Below are positions 1 through 7,831 of a DNA stretch of 64,000 nucleotides, one piece after another. This DNA comes from Agaribacterium haliotis (GTDB lineage Bacteria; Pseudomonadota; Gammaproteobacteria; Pseudomonadales; Cellvibrionaceae): positions 1-64,000 of the forward strand of contig NZ_NKQJ01000002.1 in NCBI RefSeq assembly GCF_002312815.1. The letters are read 5' to 3'. Under the pieces are notes generated by a model that had not been told where the DNA came from, did no database searches, and saw only the letters and a list, made by a program, of their open reading frames with translations. A program made the translations under genes and the position numbers. Position 1 is the stretch's first letter, and each line of letters begins with the position of its first letter.

Positions 1-61
1 TGCTGAACATATGCGCTCCTGTTCATCCTTGAACCCGCGCTATACCGTTCATCCTGAACAT

Positions 62-90
62 AAAAAAAGCCCGCGAGATTGTCGCGGGCT
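62..90 (-). terminator. Rho-independent terminator (leftward)
   Basis: A 9-bp perfect stem (arms AGCCCGCGA at 68-76 and TCGCGGGCT at 82-90, 5-nt loop) is followed on the minus strand by seven U residues (A-run at 62-68). It lies downstream of the leftward TonB receptor gene, behind a first terminator at 223-245, so it may be a back-up terminator or end another short transcript. Confidence 0.75.
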
Positions 91-222
91 AAATGCTTAC
101 TTTGGGGAAGAACAATGTTTGGGAGAAACATGATGTCTTACTTAATAAGACCGAAACCTCAAACAAAAGTTCAATGCCACAACAAAAAATTTAAATTAGC
201 GATAACTATTTGCCCCACAGGT

Positions 223-245
223 AAAAAACGGGCCGCTAGGCCCGT
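223..245 (-). terminator. Rho-independent terminator of the TonB receptor operon
   Basis: Arms ACGGGCC (228-234) and GGCCCGT (239-245) with a GCTA loop form a 7-bp stem. Read leftward it is followed by a run of six U residues. It starts 18 nt beyond the stop of the receptor gene at 263, the expected place for the end of the 4267-to-263 operon. Confidence 0.8.
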
Positions 246-262
246 AAGTACACAGGCAAGGG

Positions 263-2329
263 TTAAAACTGGTAGGCCACGGTCGCTTTAATGTTTCGGC
301 CGGGCTCGTAGTCGTTAAGCGGCAATGGGCCAAAAACAGGGTGATCGCTTGAGCCTGTACGAGAGCTCTGACTGACGTAATACTCATCAAACAGGTTGTC
401 GATACCGAAGGTTAGGCTCAACGCTTGCAGCGGCTGCCAGTTAGCGCTGACATTGTGCACTTGATAGCCTTCCTTGCCGTTATTTACTCCGGCACCATCA
501 AGCTGTTTGTTCACGTCAACGGCATCAAGATCGGCGACAACTAACGTCTCCCAGAAGAATTTCAGCTTCGCACTGCTAAGATCGTAACCAAGTTTGAAGC
601 TCAAACTGTCACCTTGCGAACGATCGAGTCGAGCGCCGTCGAGCTCCTTGTACTGCTCAAAAGCATCTAGATCGGAATCAGACGAAGCATAGGTCAAAAG
701 CAAGTCCCAGTTCGCAAACACATAACCGACATAGGCTTCATAACCTTGTATCTGCATATCGCCGATATTGTCTTTACCCTTTTGGGTGTAATCGTAGATG
801 TAGTTATCGATACTTGTTTGAAACAGAGTAAGGCCTGCGGTGAATTGATCATCTCCGCGAATACTGCTGCCATAAGCCACTGCAAACTCAGTATTGAGAC
901 CCGTTTCTGCTTCTATACCAGGGTTAGCTTCATCACCAAGGCCGGCGCCAATAAAAACTTCCGCAAGTTCAGGCGCCTGAAACAACTCGGTAGAACTTAA
1001 ACGAAATACCAAGCTGTCACTCGCTTGTGCTTCAGCTGCCAACGCAAACGACGTTTCGGTAAACTCCTTATCAACCACAACCGAATTGACCTTCACCTTA
1101 TCGTAGCGGACACCTGGAGTCAGACTAAAAACACGCCCAAGATTGATTCGGTCTTGAACAAATAGCGACATATTGCGGCTATCTTCACTGCTTTGCACTA
1201 CGTCGCCCGAAATGTAGTTTGCCTGGTAATTTGTATCGTAATTTACATACTCAAAACCGAAGCTAAACTTCTGCGTGGCCAGCTCGCTATTTGCCATCAC
1301 GTTCAAACCGTGATTGCCCGCTTCACCCTGCACGATCGCGGCAAAAGCCTGAAAGCGCGGAATCGTGCTTTGTGCATAACCACGCTCGTCGCGCCACAGT
1401 GTGGAGTCATTGTCGTAAAAAGTCGCGGAGATATCAGTATTGCCAAACTGGGCATCGTAATTAAGCGTAACGGTATCCCTATCGTATTCCGTCGGCCATA
1501 TCAGCGGAGTATTTGTGCCTTCGGCGATAGAAATATCCGTCGCCAAGCCCATATCCGGGCGGTAACTGTACTCACCTTCATCTTTATAATATTCATAACC
1601 GAGCTTAAGGCGTTGATTGTCAGCGATATTCCAGCCAGCCTTGATCAGGGCGCTGTCTACAGTGCCGGCCAAACCGCGGACTTTGCCATCGGTACCCGGT
1701 ACGAGCTGGCCGTTATCATCTTTAATTTCACCACCACCAACTTGGTAATCCTTTTTCTCAATGCGGTTGTAGTAAGCAAGCACATCAAAAGTCGAGCTCA
1801 GATTACCGTAAGCTGACAGAGAAACATCATCCGAACCATTGTCAGAAACCGTGCCTTTCACGCGCGCGCCAAAATCTTTATTTGAGCCTAACAACTGCTC
1901 AGCGCTCTTTGTTTCAAAACGCACAGCACCGCCAAGACCACCGTAGAGCACGGAGTTTGTACCTACATCAATATCTACCGCTTGCAAGATATCTGCGTGA
2001 ATCTGCAAGTTACCCATATGGTGGTACATATAGTTATTTTGACTGGCTCCATCGATAGTAATATTAATGTCCTTATCATCCATCGAGCGAATAGTAATTC
2101 GCTGGTTCAGACTGTGAGCACCACCAACATCTACACCGGGAATAACACGCAAAAGATCACTAATATGATCGGCCTGCCGTATTTCAATATCTTCCTGACT
2201 CATGTAAACACTTGAGGCACGCACACTGGTCCCCCAGACCTCAAGAGTTTCAACATCTTTATTTTCTTCTGCATAAGACGAAGACGCAGCAATAACCGCC
2301 AACGCTAGTAAGCTTGGTTTAAACATCAT
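263..2329 (-). CDS. TonB-dependent receptor, last gene of an iron-type operon
   Basis: Outer-membrane active transporter of 688 residues. A signal peptide (residues 1-20, cleavage after SSYA) is followed by a TonB-box-like stretch VETLEVW (about 26-32), a plug domain (about 40-160, with the IRSMDDKDINITIDGA region) and a 22-strand-type barrel ending in a terminal Phe, as outer-membrane proteins do. AAGGAT precedes the double ATG at 2329. It lies 83 nt behind the DUF4198 gene, in the same direction as DUF2271 and PepSY, and a Fur-like box precedes the whole set. The ligand cannot be read from sequence; a ferric siderophore or another metal chelate is likely from context. Confidence 0.9.
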   Translation of the reverse strand: MMFKPSLLALAVIAASSSYAEENKDVETLEVWGTSVRASSVYMSQEDIEIRQADHISDLLRVIPGVDVGGAHSLNQRITIRSMDDKDINITIDGASQNNYMYHHMGNLQIHADILQAVDIDVGTNSVLYGGLGGAVRFETKSAEQLLGSNKDFGARVKGTVSDNGSDDVSLSAYGNLSSTFDVLAYYNRIEKKDYQVGGGEIKDDNGQLVPGTDGKVRGLAGTVDSALIKAGWNIADNQRLKLGYEYYKDEGEYSYRPDMGLATDISIAEGTNTPLIWPTEYDRDTVTLNYDAQFGNTDISATFYDNDSTLWRDERGYAQSTIPRFQAFAAIVQGEAGNHGLNVMANSELATQKFSFGFEYVNYDTNYQANYISGDVVQSSEDSRNMSLFVQDRINLGRVFSLTPGVRYDKVKVNSVVVDKEFTETSFALAAEAQASDSLVFRLSSTELFQAPELAEVFIGAGLGDEANPGIEAETGLNTEFAVAYGSSIRGDDQFTAGLTLFQTSIDNYIYDYTQKGKDNIGDMQIQGYEAYVGYVFANWDLLLTYASSDSDLDAFEQYKELDGARLDRSQGDSLSFKLGYDLSSAKLKFFWETLVVADLDAVDVNKQLDGAGVNNGKEGYQVHNVSANWQPLQALSLTFGIDNLFDEYYVSQSSRTGSSDHPVFGPLPLNDYEPGRNIKATVAYQF

Positions 2330-2412
2330 AGATCCTTGAAAGGAATTTAAATAACTTGAGGTCTCAACACGCCATACAAGCGGCGACTGAGCAAATAGAA
2401 TATACCGGGGCC

Positions 2413-3219
2413 TTAAGGGCTTAATACTTCAAAACTGAGGTAATAACTGTAGAACTGCATATCGACACCTTTTTTATCTGCAGGCATAGACGTCTGCGCT
2501 TCGAGTAAGTAGCGCCCTGGACCAGGCCACTTAACTTTTATCGCTCCGTACTCATCAGTTTCATAGACTTGCTCTTCTTGCTCATCGCGATAGCGAGTGC
2601 CCTCTTGAATAAAAACAATCTTCAGGTTTTTTGCAGGTTTCGCATTTAATAAGAAGGTAAAATCCGCGGGCTCATCGCTGTACAATTCGTTTACATGAGT
2701 CTGCATATCAAGTTCAATACCCTCTTTTACAGGCCAGTCTTTTGGCGTTGCGGCTTCATCCAAGCTTACAAAGCTCTCGATACGAGAAAGAGATCGGGCA
2801 AACTTCACATCTGTTGCAGCCTCAGGCAGACGCTTTTTCAATTGCTCCAATGTTCCTCTGTCGCGCTGAACACCATCTTTATCGGCTAGTTTATACGACG
2901 AAAAATACATGGCAGGGCTATCAGCCACAATTCTATAAGTGCCTTTAACCTCAGCCGCGAAATCAAAGCTTGAGCGACGCTTGCCCTGCAACGTATTAAA
3001 TATTTTTATTTCTTCCCCTTCGGGGGAAACCACTTTAACGGCCGCAAGCGGCATCATTTTATCGACGTAAAACAAATTATTAGAGGCTGTAAAATCCACC
3101 GCTACAGCTTCAGCCTTACTCAAAGCAAAGTCCGAAGGTAAAAACCAACGTTTATGGGCCAACGCCTTAACCGGAACTAAAAAACAAAAAATAAAAAATG
3201 CTGTGTAAAGTTGCTTCAC
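2413..3219 (-). CDS. DUF4198 family periplasmic protein
   Basis: Protein of 268 residues with a cleavable signal peptide (about 1-21, ending in KALA). The mature protein begins HKRWFLPSDF, the His-x-x-Trp-x-Pro start usual for DUF4198. These proteins are beta-sandwich periplasmic or secreted proteins found with metal-uptake systems; their biochemical role is not settled. The start codon is GTG at 3219, overlapping the TAG stop of the DUF2271 gene by one base, so translation is probably coupled. Together with PepSY, DUF2271 and a TonB receptor it forms a cluster type I recall from other Proteobacteria, usually iron-controlled. Confidence 0.8.
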   Translation of the reverse strand: MKQLYTAFFIFCFLVPVKALAHKRWFLPSDFALSKAEAVAVDFTASNNLFYVDKMMPLAAVKVVSPEGEEIKIFNTLQGKRRSSFDFAAEVKGTYRIVADSPAMYFSSYKLADKDGVQRDRGTLEQLKKRLPEAATDVKFARSLSRIESFVSLDEAATPKDWPVKEGIELDMQTHVNELYSDEPADFTFLLNAKPAKNLKIVFIQEGTRYRDEQEEQVYETDEYGAIKVKWPGPGRYLLEAQTSMPADKKGVDMQFYSYYLSFEVLSP

Positions 3220-3686
3220 TACCTATTCTCCCAACTCACTTTAATCAAACCTAATTCACGTTGCCCCTGGTGCGCTACTAGCGACTCATTTAAAGGGATT
3301 TTTATCAATTCTCTACCGCCAACCTCTCTAACAGCCTCGACAATCAGACTCTGACCTGGCTTAACCTCTATATCTTTTTGCAGAACATATTTACCAGGCT
3401 TCCTTGTCGCGCCACTAACACCGTCAATAGGCAGCTCAATACGTTTCCCCCCGCGACGCCACCAATAGCGCAAATCTCTATGCCATTTTTCCTGCTCTAA
3501 CCACAGTGCAAGATGCTCAACAATATTGCGCTCACTGTCCTCAACCCAAACCGCAACATAAGGGCGGTGATACTCGGCAGCATTTATTTGTGGAATCTCC
3601 ACTTCAACAGTTAAAGCTCGACTGGTCGCGGCCAGGCTCGACATCAAACAACTTAAAAACAACCAGCTTTTATTCACGGCACCCAT
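3219..3686 (-). CDS. DUF2271 family exported protein
   Basis: The longest frame runs to 3836, but its first 50 residues would lie inside the PepSY gene. ATG at 3686 gives a 155-residue protein with a proper signal peptide (about 1-24, ending SRA) and then the TVEVEIPQINAAEYHRPYVAVWVED segment (given here in part: VEIPQIN, RPYVAVW) that marks DUF2271. The Trp-rich middle (RYWWRRGGKRIELP) and the C-terminal L-x-L-I-K-V strand also fit this family. It is thought to be a periplasmic partner in metal acquisition; no catalytic residues are evident. It overlaps the PepSY gene end by 13 nt and the DUF4198 start by one base. Confidence 0.75.
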   Translation of the reverse strand: MGAVNKSWLFLSCLMSSLAATSRALTVEVEIPQINAAEYHRPYVAVWVEDSERNIVEHLALWLEQEKWHRDLRYWWRRGGKRIELPIDGVSGATRKPGKYVLQKDIEVKPGQSLIVEAVREVGGRELIKIPLNESLVAHQGQRELGLIKVSWENR

Positions 3687-4267
3687 ATCCAAAAAACAAT
3701 AAACGGAAAGATCAAACCTACGGCAACCAACGGCCAGGTCATCGAACGCTTGCGGGCATGGGCCCAAAGCAAAATCAAGCCGCTGAGTGAAAAAACTATG
3801 GACAACAGCGCAGCCAAATCGATAAATAGACTCCACACCGCCCCGCTGTGACGGCCTTTGTGTAAGTCATTGATTAACGCAACAAAACCGTCGTCAATTT
3901 TTTCGTGCACCAGCATCCCGGCCTCAAGATCTAAAACAATCGTGCTGAGCCCACCTGGGCGCTGATAATCAAGTACCCACTCGTAGTCGTCTTGATCGAT
4001 ATTGCTCGGTAAAGGTAAGGTCCAGCGCTCGGCCACCAATGAGCTCAACATATAAAGGCGCTGACTTTCAGCTTCGGCTTCAACAAAGTCCTTCAGCCAG
4101 GCTCGCCCCAGCTCAAGCTCATCAACCCCCTCTACAGGCTTGGCCGTAAACCAAGTTGCGTGGTTCAGGGTCAGGCCACTCAGTGCAAAAAACAAAACCG
4201 CCATCAAGGCCAAGGCGGAGCTGATCCAGTGCACACTACGACTGAAACGCAACAAGGGGGCCTTCAT
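3674..4267 (-). CDS. PepSY-associated inner-membrane protein
   Basis: 197-residue membrane protein. One hydrophobic helix lies near residues 13-34 (SSALALMAVLFFALSG), a soluble PepSY-like periplasmic segment spans about 40-140, and two helices follow near 146-167 and 178-196. The HKGRHSGAVW motif before the second helix is characteristic of the PepSY-associated TM family; some members act as ferric-chelate reductases or copper/iron handling proteins. It is the first gene of the leftward operon, about 50 nt behind the Fur-like box at 4317-4339. A reductase role for imported metal is inference. Confidence 0.75.
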   Translation of the reverse strand: MKAPLLRFSRSVHWISSALALMAVLFFALSGLTLNHATWFTAKPVEGVDELELGRAWLKDFVEAEAESQRLYMLSSLVAERWTLPLPSNIDQDDYEWVLDYQRPGGLSTIVLDLEAGMLVHEKIDDGFVALINDLHKGRHSGAVWSLFIDLAALLSIVFSLSGLILLWAHARKRSMTWPLVAVGLIFPFIVFWIWVP

Positions 4268-4316
4268 TTACCAACTCCGATTACATCAAACTAAACTTGT
4301 CTCAAATCAACAAGTG

Positions 4317-4339
4317 CAAATGAGAACAATTTGTATTTG
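4317..4339. promoter_or_regulatory. Fur-like box between PepSY operon and AraC regulator
   Basis: 23-bp imperfect palindrome: outer arms CAAAT (4317-4321) and ATTTG (4335-4339), with GAGAAC after the left arm. The same arm spacing recurs at 6469-6491, 9948-9970 and 25863-25885, all before iron-related genes. It sits in the 115-nt gap between divergent genes, so Fur could control both. Confidence 0.6.
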
Positions 4340-4382
4340 TTAATTATATTCAATATAGTTGCGCGAATTACCACCGATTGTT

Positions 4383-5417
4383 ATGCGTAAAGCTCAAACT
4401 GTTATGAAATCTGCCTCAAGACAACAAGTAACTGAAACAGCAAGATCAACAGCACTGGAACCACACGAGATCATTCGCCTCAGCGCCAAAGCCGGCAGCA
4501 AGGCCCGCTTCCAAAGCAGTAATATCAACAGCGAATTAGCCTTGAAAGGTTCATATCGGCTCAGCGAATGCTTTCAAAACCTGCTCTTACACGGCGGGGA
4601 AAGTGAAGAGCTACAAGATGCGGAACTCAGCCTGGAGCGCAAAGCAAGCATTACCTTGGGAGTACTGCTGCAGGGCAAATTACATTTTTCGCTGGATGAG
4701 ACCTGGCACGAATTAGACATCGACGAAGAAGAACAAACAGCGCTTTGTTTTGCGATTAACTTGCTCAAACCGACCCTGTGGAAACGCAAACTGTATGAAG
4801 GCAATCAGGTTAAGAAGGTAAGTGTCAGCTATGAACACGCGTGGCTGCAAAACCGTGTGCTTGAGCAGTTTCAAGAACTCGATGCATTACGCCAATTATT
4901 CTGTCAACACGCCCGTGTTTTAACCTGGCCTGCAACAGCAGAAACACGCAGTTTGGCCCAGTCATTTCAGTTTTATAACGGCACACAAAAATTGCTGCTT
5001 GAAGGGCTCAGCATGCAACTGGGCGCGCGCTGCCTCGATGACCTGGCTCGCTGCCAGCACCCTTCTTTGGCATCAATAAAGACAGGAAAAAATCCCCACA
5101 TAAACAACAATACCCTTAATCTTATGAAGATACTTGAGGCACTAGCACTGCAAAGTGGCATCGTTCAGCCACAGCTAGATGCACTCGCCAAGGAGGTGGG
5201 CATGAGCAAAGCCTCACTGCAACGCAACTTTAAGCAAACCACCGGTAAAGGCCCATTGCAATATTTGCGCGAACGACGCCTGCAACACGCTCGCGATGCG
5301 CTCATTGATGGACAAGTTAAAGTTGGTGAAGCCGCGTGGATGGCTGGCTATAAACACAGCTCGAATTTTTGCGCGGCATTTAAAAAACACTTCGGCATTG
5401 CCCCCGGCGAGCTCTAA
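4383..5417 (+). CDS. AraC family transcriptional regulator, PchR-like
   Basis: 344-residue regulator if started at ATG 4383; a TTG at 4359 would add 8 residues but has no ribosome binding site. The N-terminal two thirds resemble the ligand-sensing region of siderophore regulators such as PchR (region with LQGKLHFSLDE). The C-terminal about 95 residues carry the two AraC helix-turn-helix motifs: LDALAKEVGMSKASLQRNFK and VGEAAWMAGYKHSSNFCAAF. It is divergent from the PepSY-DUF2271-DUF4198-TonB receptor operon, with the Fur-like box between, so it probably activates that operon when the imported chelate is present. It converges with, and overlaps by 4 nt, the methyltransferase gene. Confidence 0.85.
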   Translation: MRKAQTVMKSASRQQVTETARSTALEPHEIIRLSAKAGSKARFQSSNINSELALKGSYRLSECFQNLLLHGGESEELQDAELSLERKASITLGVLLQGKLHFSLDETWHELDIDEEEQTALCFAINLLKPTLWKRKLYEGNQVKKVSVSYEHAWLQNRVLEQFQELDALRQLFCQHARVLTWPATAETRSLAQSFQFYNGTQKLLLEGLSMQLGARCLDDLARCQHPSLASIKTGKNPHINNNTLNLMKILEALALQSGIVQPQLDALAKEVGMSKASLQRNFKQTTGKGPLQYLRERRLQHARDALIDGQVKVGEAAWMAGYKHSSNFCAAFKKHFGIAPGEL

Positions 5418-6157
5418 ACGGACGTGCTGAGTTCAATATGCAATAGCGAAAATTGCTGAACGGACTGATAACTGCGCCGAGAAAAAAAAGAATGCCAGCG
5501 ACTGCGGCGGCTTCGGCACAACGCCAGGCGATTTAATATTTGGATGTTGTTGGCAAACTCCGCCATAAGAATAGCTTCACAGTCCCTGCTGATCTCTACA
5601 ATCAAGTGCACATGACCCGCTTGCTCCAATAATTGGCGGCAACTGCGTATCGTAAGCTCGATATCGTGAAGCAAGCGCCGATTCTCTATCACTACCGCCG
5701 TCGCGCAATCAAAGCTGAGCTGAGGCAACCACTGCTGCGCGCAGAAGTCGTGAACTAAGCAGCGATGGTTATCGGTGAGAGGCAACAAGCGCATTGTCGA
5801 ATCGATCACTTCTTTACTGTCAACGCTCAGCCATGAAAAACTGGGCCAGTCCGAGACATAAGAAAGGCGGTGGAAACGAGTACTCAGCCCGGAGCCTATT
5901 TCGATGGCCCTACCGCGTGTATGTTCATCAAAAAACGTTTGAAGTTCGGCATCTATCCAAGCGCAACGCAAAATACGCTGGGGCTCTCTTTTAAGGCGTC
6001 TAAGGCTGCGCCACTTAACGGCTTCCCCTGGATCGAGCTTGAGCAGTAATAGTTCGGCAGCTTTATCTACAAATCCATACGCAGGCATTACTGAACTTGC
6101 GAGCGCCCGCTCACACAAGCCTTGAAATAGCGCTGCTTCCATATCAGTCACTGCCAT
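5414..6157 (-). CDS. Class I SAM methyltransferase, LCMT/PPM1-like
   Basis: 247 residues. The segment AIEIGSGLSTRFHRL (about residues 86-100) matches the glycine-rich SAM site of leucine-carboxyl-methyltransferase-like enzymes (usual form E-x-G-x-G-L-x-T-R-x-x-R-L). The acidic SAM-ribose position follows in WLSVDSKEVID, and VVIENRRLLHD occupies the post-motif position where such enzymes have a Glu-Gly-Leu-Leu-x-Tyr stretch, here altered to Glu-Asn-Arg-Arg-Leu-Leu. GGAGGG lies 7 nt before ATG 6157. Substrate unknown. It is downstream of a candidate Fur-controlled leader or small RNA, which suggests, but does not prove, a part in siderophore chemistry or iron-starvation physiology. Confidence 0.7.
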   Translation of the reverse strand: MAVTDMEAALFQGLCERALASSVMPAYGFVDKAAELLLLKLDPGEAVKWRSLRRLKREPQRILRCAWIDAELQTFFDEHTRGRAIEIGSGLSTRFHRLSYVSDWPSFSWLSVDSKEVIDSTMRLLPLTDNHRCLVHDFCAQQWLPQLSFDCATAVVIENRRLLHDIELTIRSCRQLLEQAGHVHLIVEISRDCEAILMAEFANNIQILNRLALCRSRRSRWHSFFSRRSYQSVQQFSLLHIELSTSV

Positions 6158-6343
6158 TATTTAGCCCTCCAGATTAAGTACTTGTGTCGGCGCAGCAACA
6201 AACTTTAACGCTGGCGCCGGGACAATAATCAGATATATAAGCTCCAGATATCAGAGTGACGCTCATCACGAGCAACAAAATTTGATAGTTCAAAATAGAG
6301 ATGCCACTCATGGAACTGACTGGCCCGGCCTCTAAAAGAAAAG

Positions 6344-6370
6344 AAAAAAAGCCCGCCAGGGTGGGCGGGC
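6344..6370 (-). terminator. Strong Rho-independent terminator ending candidate sRNA/leader
   Basis: Arms GCCCGCC (6351-6357) and GGCGGGC (6364-6370) with a 6-nt loop. Read leftward, a 7-residue U-run follows (A-run 6344-6350). There is no protein-coding frame I believe upstream of it on this strand, so it ends either a small RNA or an attenuated leader of the methyltransferase gene at 6157. Confidence 0.85.
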
Positions 6371-6464
6371 ACAATAATAGAGACAAACCTGGGAAGAAAA
6401 CTTAAGCCCAAGAGCGTGCAAAAGGCTCTCGTCTCTCCCTGCGCCACCTCGTGGTAAGTGACAC
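6345..6464 (-). ncRNA. Candidate Fur-controlled small RNA (about 120 nt)
   Basis: A sigma70-type promoter overlapped by a Fur-like box directs transcription leftward; about 120 nt later there is a strong intrinsic terminator. The segment between has no ATG, and the only long open frame lacks a ribosome binding site. The predicted 5' part can fold (CCAC-GAG-GUGG; AGAGC pairing with GCUCU) and leaves a pyrimidine-rich stretch before the terminator. This is the layout of RyhB/PrrF-type iron-sparing RNAs. I see no sequence match to a named family, so homology is not claimed. The alternative is an attenuated 5' leader for the methyltransferase gene at 6157. Confidence 0.5.
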
Positions 6465-6468
6465 AAGA

Positions 6469-6491
6469 CAAATAGTAACGATTCTCATTTG
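6469..6491. promoter_or_regulatory. Fur-like box over divergent promoters
   Basis: Palindrome with arms CAAAT (6469-6473) and ATTTG (6487-6491); read on the minus strand it continues GAGAATCGTTA after the first arm, close to the Fur core GATAATGATAATC. It covers the spacer and -10 of the leftward promoter (6472-6500) and touches the -35 of the rightward one (6489-6516). Confidence 0.65.
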
Positions 6492-6500
6492 CGCATGCAA
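6472..6500 (-). promoter_or_regulatory. Sigma70-type promoter of candidate sRNA
   Basis: On the minus strand: -35 TTGCAT (6500-6495), 17-nt spacer, -10 TACTAT (6477-6472). Expected start near G 6464. The spacing is ideal, and the Fur-like box lies across spacer and -10, the usual arrangement for iron repression. Confidence 0.6.
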
Positions 6501-6516
6501 GTATTTCTGATATAAA
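6489..6516 (+). promoter_or_regulatory. Possible promoter for the 163-residue protein gene
   Basis: -35 TTGCGC (6489-6494), 16-nt spacer, -10 TATAAA (6511-6516), 46 nt before the ATG at 6563. The -35 touches the Fur-like box, so this gene may be iron-controlled too. Confidence 0.4.
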
Positions 6517-6562
6517 TATCTGCAGGACTTCAAACACAACCCCAACAACAACGGAACTAACT

Positions 6563-7054
6563 ATGCGCTACCTCTGCCCCCATCACGCCGCGCGTATAAG
6601 TCGCGACGAAGATATCGCCCTTAGCTCATGGCACGAATTAATAAATCGAGCCATGCTCGCCTACATGGAATGCCGCTTAGCTGCCGCTGAACTTTACTTC
6701 TGTGCCGCGCACGAGATCGCCCAACTGAGGCTGAGCTTAAATGGTGAATGCAATAGCCAATTTAACTACCGCCACTTACTGAGGCCACTGGAGTTTATGC
6801 TCGAATTATTGCTCGGTGAAGAAAAATACCAACAGGCAAAAGATTATCTGCATCAAACACGTCGCTTTTTAATGTTTATACAAAGCGACGAGCAGGAACA
6901 GGCAACACGCTGGCTGCTGCGTTTTCACCGGCAGCACCGCGAGCAGCTTGGCGATGCTGCGCCAGCACTTTGCCTGGAGTCGGAGGCAGAACCAGAGCAC
7001 AGTGAGCAGCAAGCCACGTTAACTCTGCACTGGGAACTGGCAGCCAAAGCCTGA
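6563..7054 (+). CDS. Hypothetical protein, alpha-helical, possibly TPR-like
   Basis: 163 residues, not recognised. It has no signal peptide or membrane segment. The sequence is almost entirely predicted helix, with paired helices around 20-50 (LINRAMLAYMECRLAAAELY) and 70-105 (FMLELLLGEEKYQQAKDYLH) in a pattern like tetratricopeptide repeats. Cysteines and histidines cluster at the N-terminus (LCPHHAA) and at 37-48. The start ATG follows CGGAAC at an 8-nt distance. It is transcribed away from the candidate iron-regulated RNA and shares its Fur-like box, so a role in iron starvation is possible. The last 25 residues are acidic and low in complexity. Confidence 0.7.
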   Translation: MRYLCPHHAARISRDEDIALSSWHELINRAMLAYMECRLAAAELYFCAAHEIAQLRLSLNGECNSQFNYRHLLRPLEFMLELLLGEEKYQQAKDYLHQTRRFLMFIQSDEQEQATRWLLRFHRQHREQLGDAAPALCLESEAEPEHSEQQATLTLHWELAAKA

Positions 7055-7104
7055 TTGGCCGGGGCTGCACTGACAAGCCGGCCAGGAGTGGCTACAATCG
7101 CGCG

Positions 7105-7761
7105 ATGACAAGACCAGATAATGCCAGCCAAAACCCCGAACTCCCGGCGGCGGCTCACCCCCAGGGTAAATACGAAGCCCAACAAAAACAGCGGCTTAAC
7201 TACATGCCGTGGCTGTATTGGTCACTCAAACCCAAGCTCAAGGCCTGGGCTCAAGCTTGGCAAGCGCAGTGGCAAGCCTATTTAACGGATATGGAAACCG
7301 TGCATATTGAAGGCGAGGTGTTTATCTCCCCCGAGGCGCAACTTTTTGCAGAGCCCGGCCGAGCGATTCACATTCGCGATGGAAGTTTTATTGGCGCCAA
7401 CGCCGTGCTGCACGGGCCAATTGATATCGGCCGCAAGGTTGGCATCAATCACCACTGCCAAATCGACGGCGGCAAAAAAGGTATCGTTATTGGCGACGAA
7501 TGCCGAATTGCAGCTTACTGCTCACTGATAGCATTTAACCACCGCTATGATATGGCGATGCCGATCAGCGAACAGGGCATCAATAGCAAAGGCATTACGC
7601 TGGGCAAAGATATATGGCTCGGCACCCACACGGCCGTTGTCGATGGCGTTACAATTGGCGATAAGGCAGTGGTGGGTATGCGCTCAGTGGTGACCAAAGA
7701 CATCGCCGCCAACACCGTCGCCGCCGGCAACCCGGCAAAAAGCATTAAACAACGCCCGTAA
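7105..7761 (+). CDS. Acyltransferase with left-handed beta-helix (hexapeptide repeats)
   Basis: 218 residues. After an N-terminal extension rich in Trp and Gln (residues 1-65), hexapeptide repeats of the form [LIV]-G-x4 run from about 70 to 205 (for example FIGANAVLHGPIDIG, VIGDECRIAAYC, TLGKDIWLGTHT, TIGDKAVVGMRS). The segment FNHRYD supplies the His usual in xenobiotic/maltose/nodulation-type acetyltransferases, and the end AAGNPAKSIKQ is the typical closure of the family. It should transfer an acetyl or acyl group from CoA to a sugar or surface polymer hydroxyl; the substrate is unknown. It stands alone, with only a weak ribosome binding site. Confidence 0.8.
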   Translation: MTRPDNASQNPELPAAAHPQGKYEAQQKQRLNYMPWLYWSLKPKLKAWAQAWQAQWQAYLTDMETVHIEGEVFISPEAQLFAEPGRAIHIRDGSFIGANAVLHGPIDIGRKVGINHHCQIDGGKKGIVIGDECRIAAYCSLIAFNHRYDMAMPISEQGINSKGITLGKDIWLGTHTAVVDGVTIGDKAVVGMRSVVTKDIAANTVAAGNPAKSIKQRP

Positions 7762-7831
7762 TTGGCGACATCTAATGCCACAGAACCCCGTAACGACAAA
7801 CACTCTTAATTAAAGATATCGACAAAGCGCC

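Noticed and set aside
1193-1816. 207-residue rightward frame inside the TonB receptor gene
   Set aside because: Shadow of the opposite-strand receptor, which has a signal peptide, plug and terminal Phe; no ribosome binding site here.
3687-3836. N-terminal extension of the DUF2271 frame
   Set aside because: It lies inside the PepSY gene, and the signal peptide starts only at ATG 3686.
6229-6537. 102-residue leftward reading frame in the Fur/sRNA region
   Set aside because: No ribosome binding site, its start would lie upstream of the promoter, and it runs through the terminator; composition is not protein-like.
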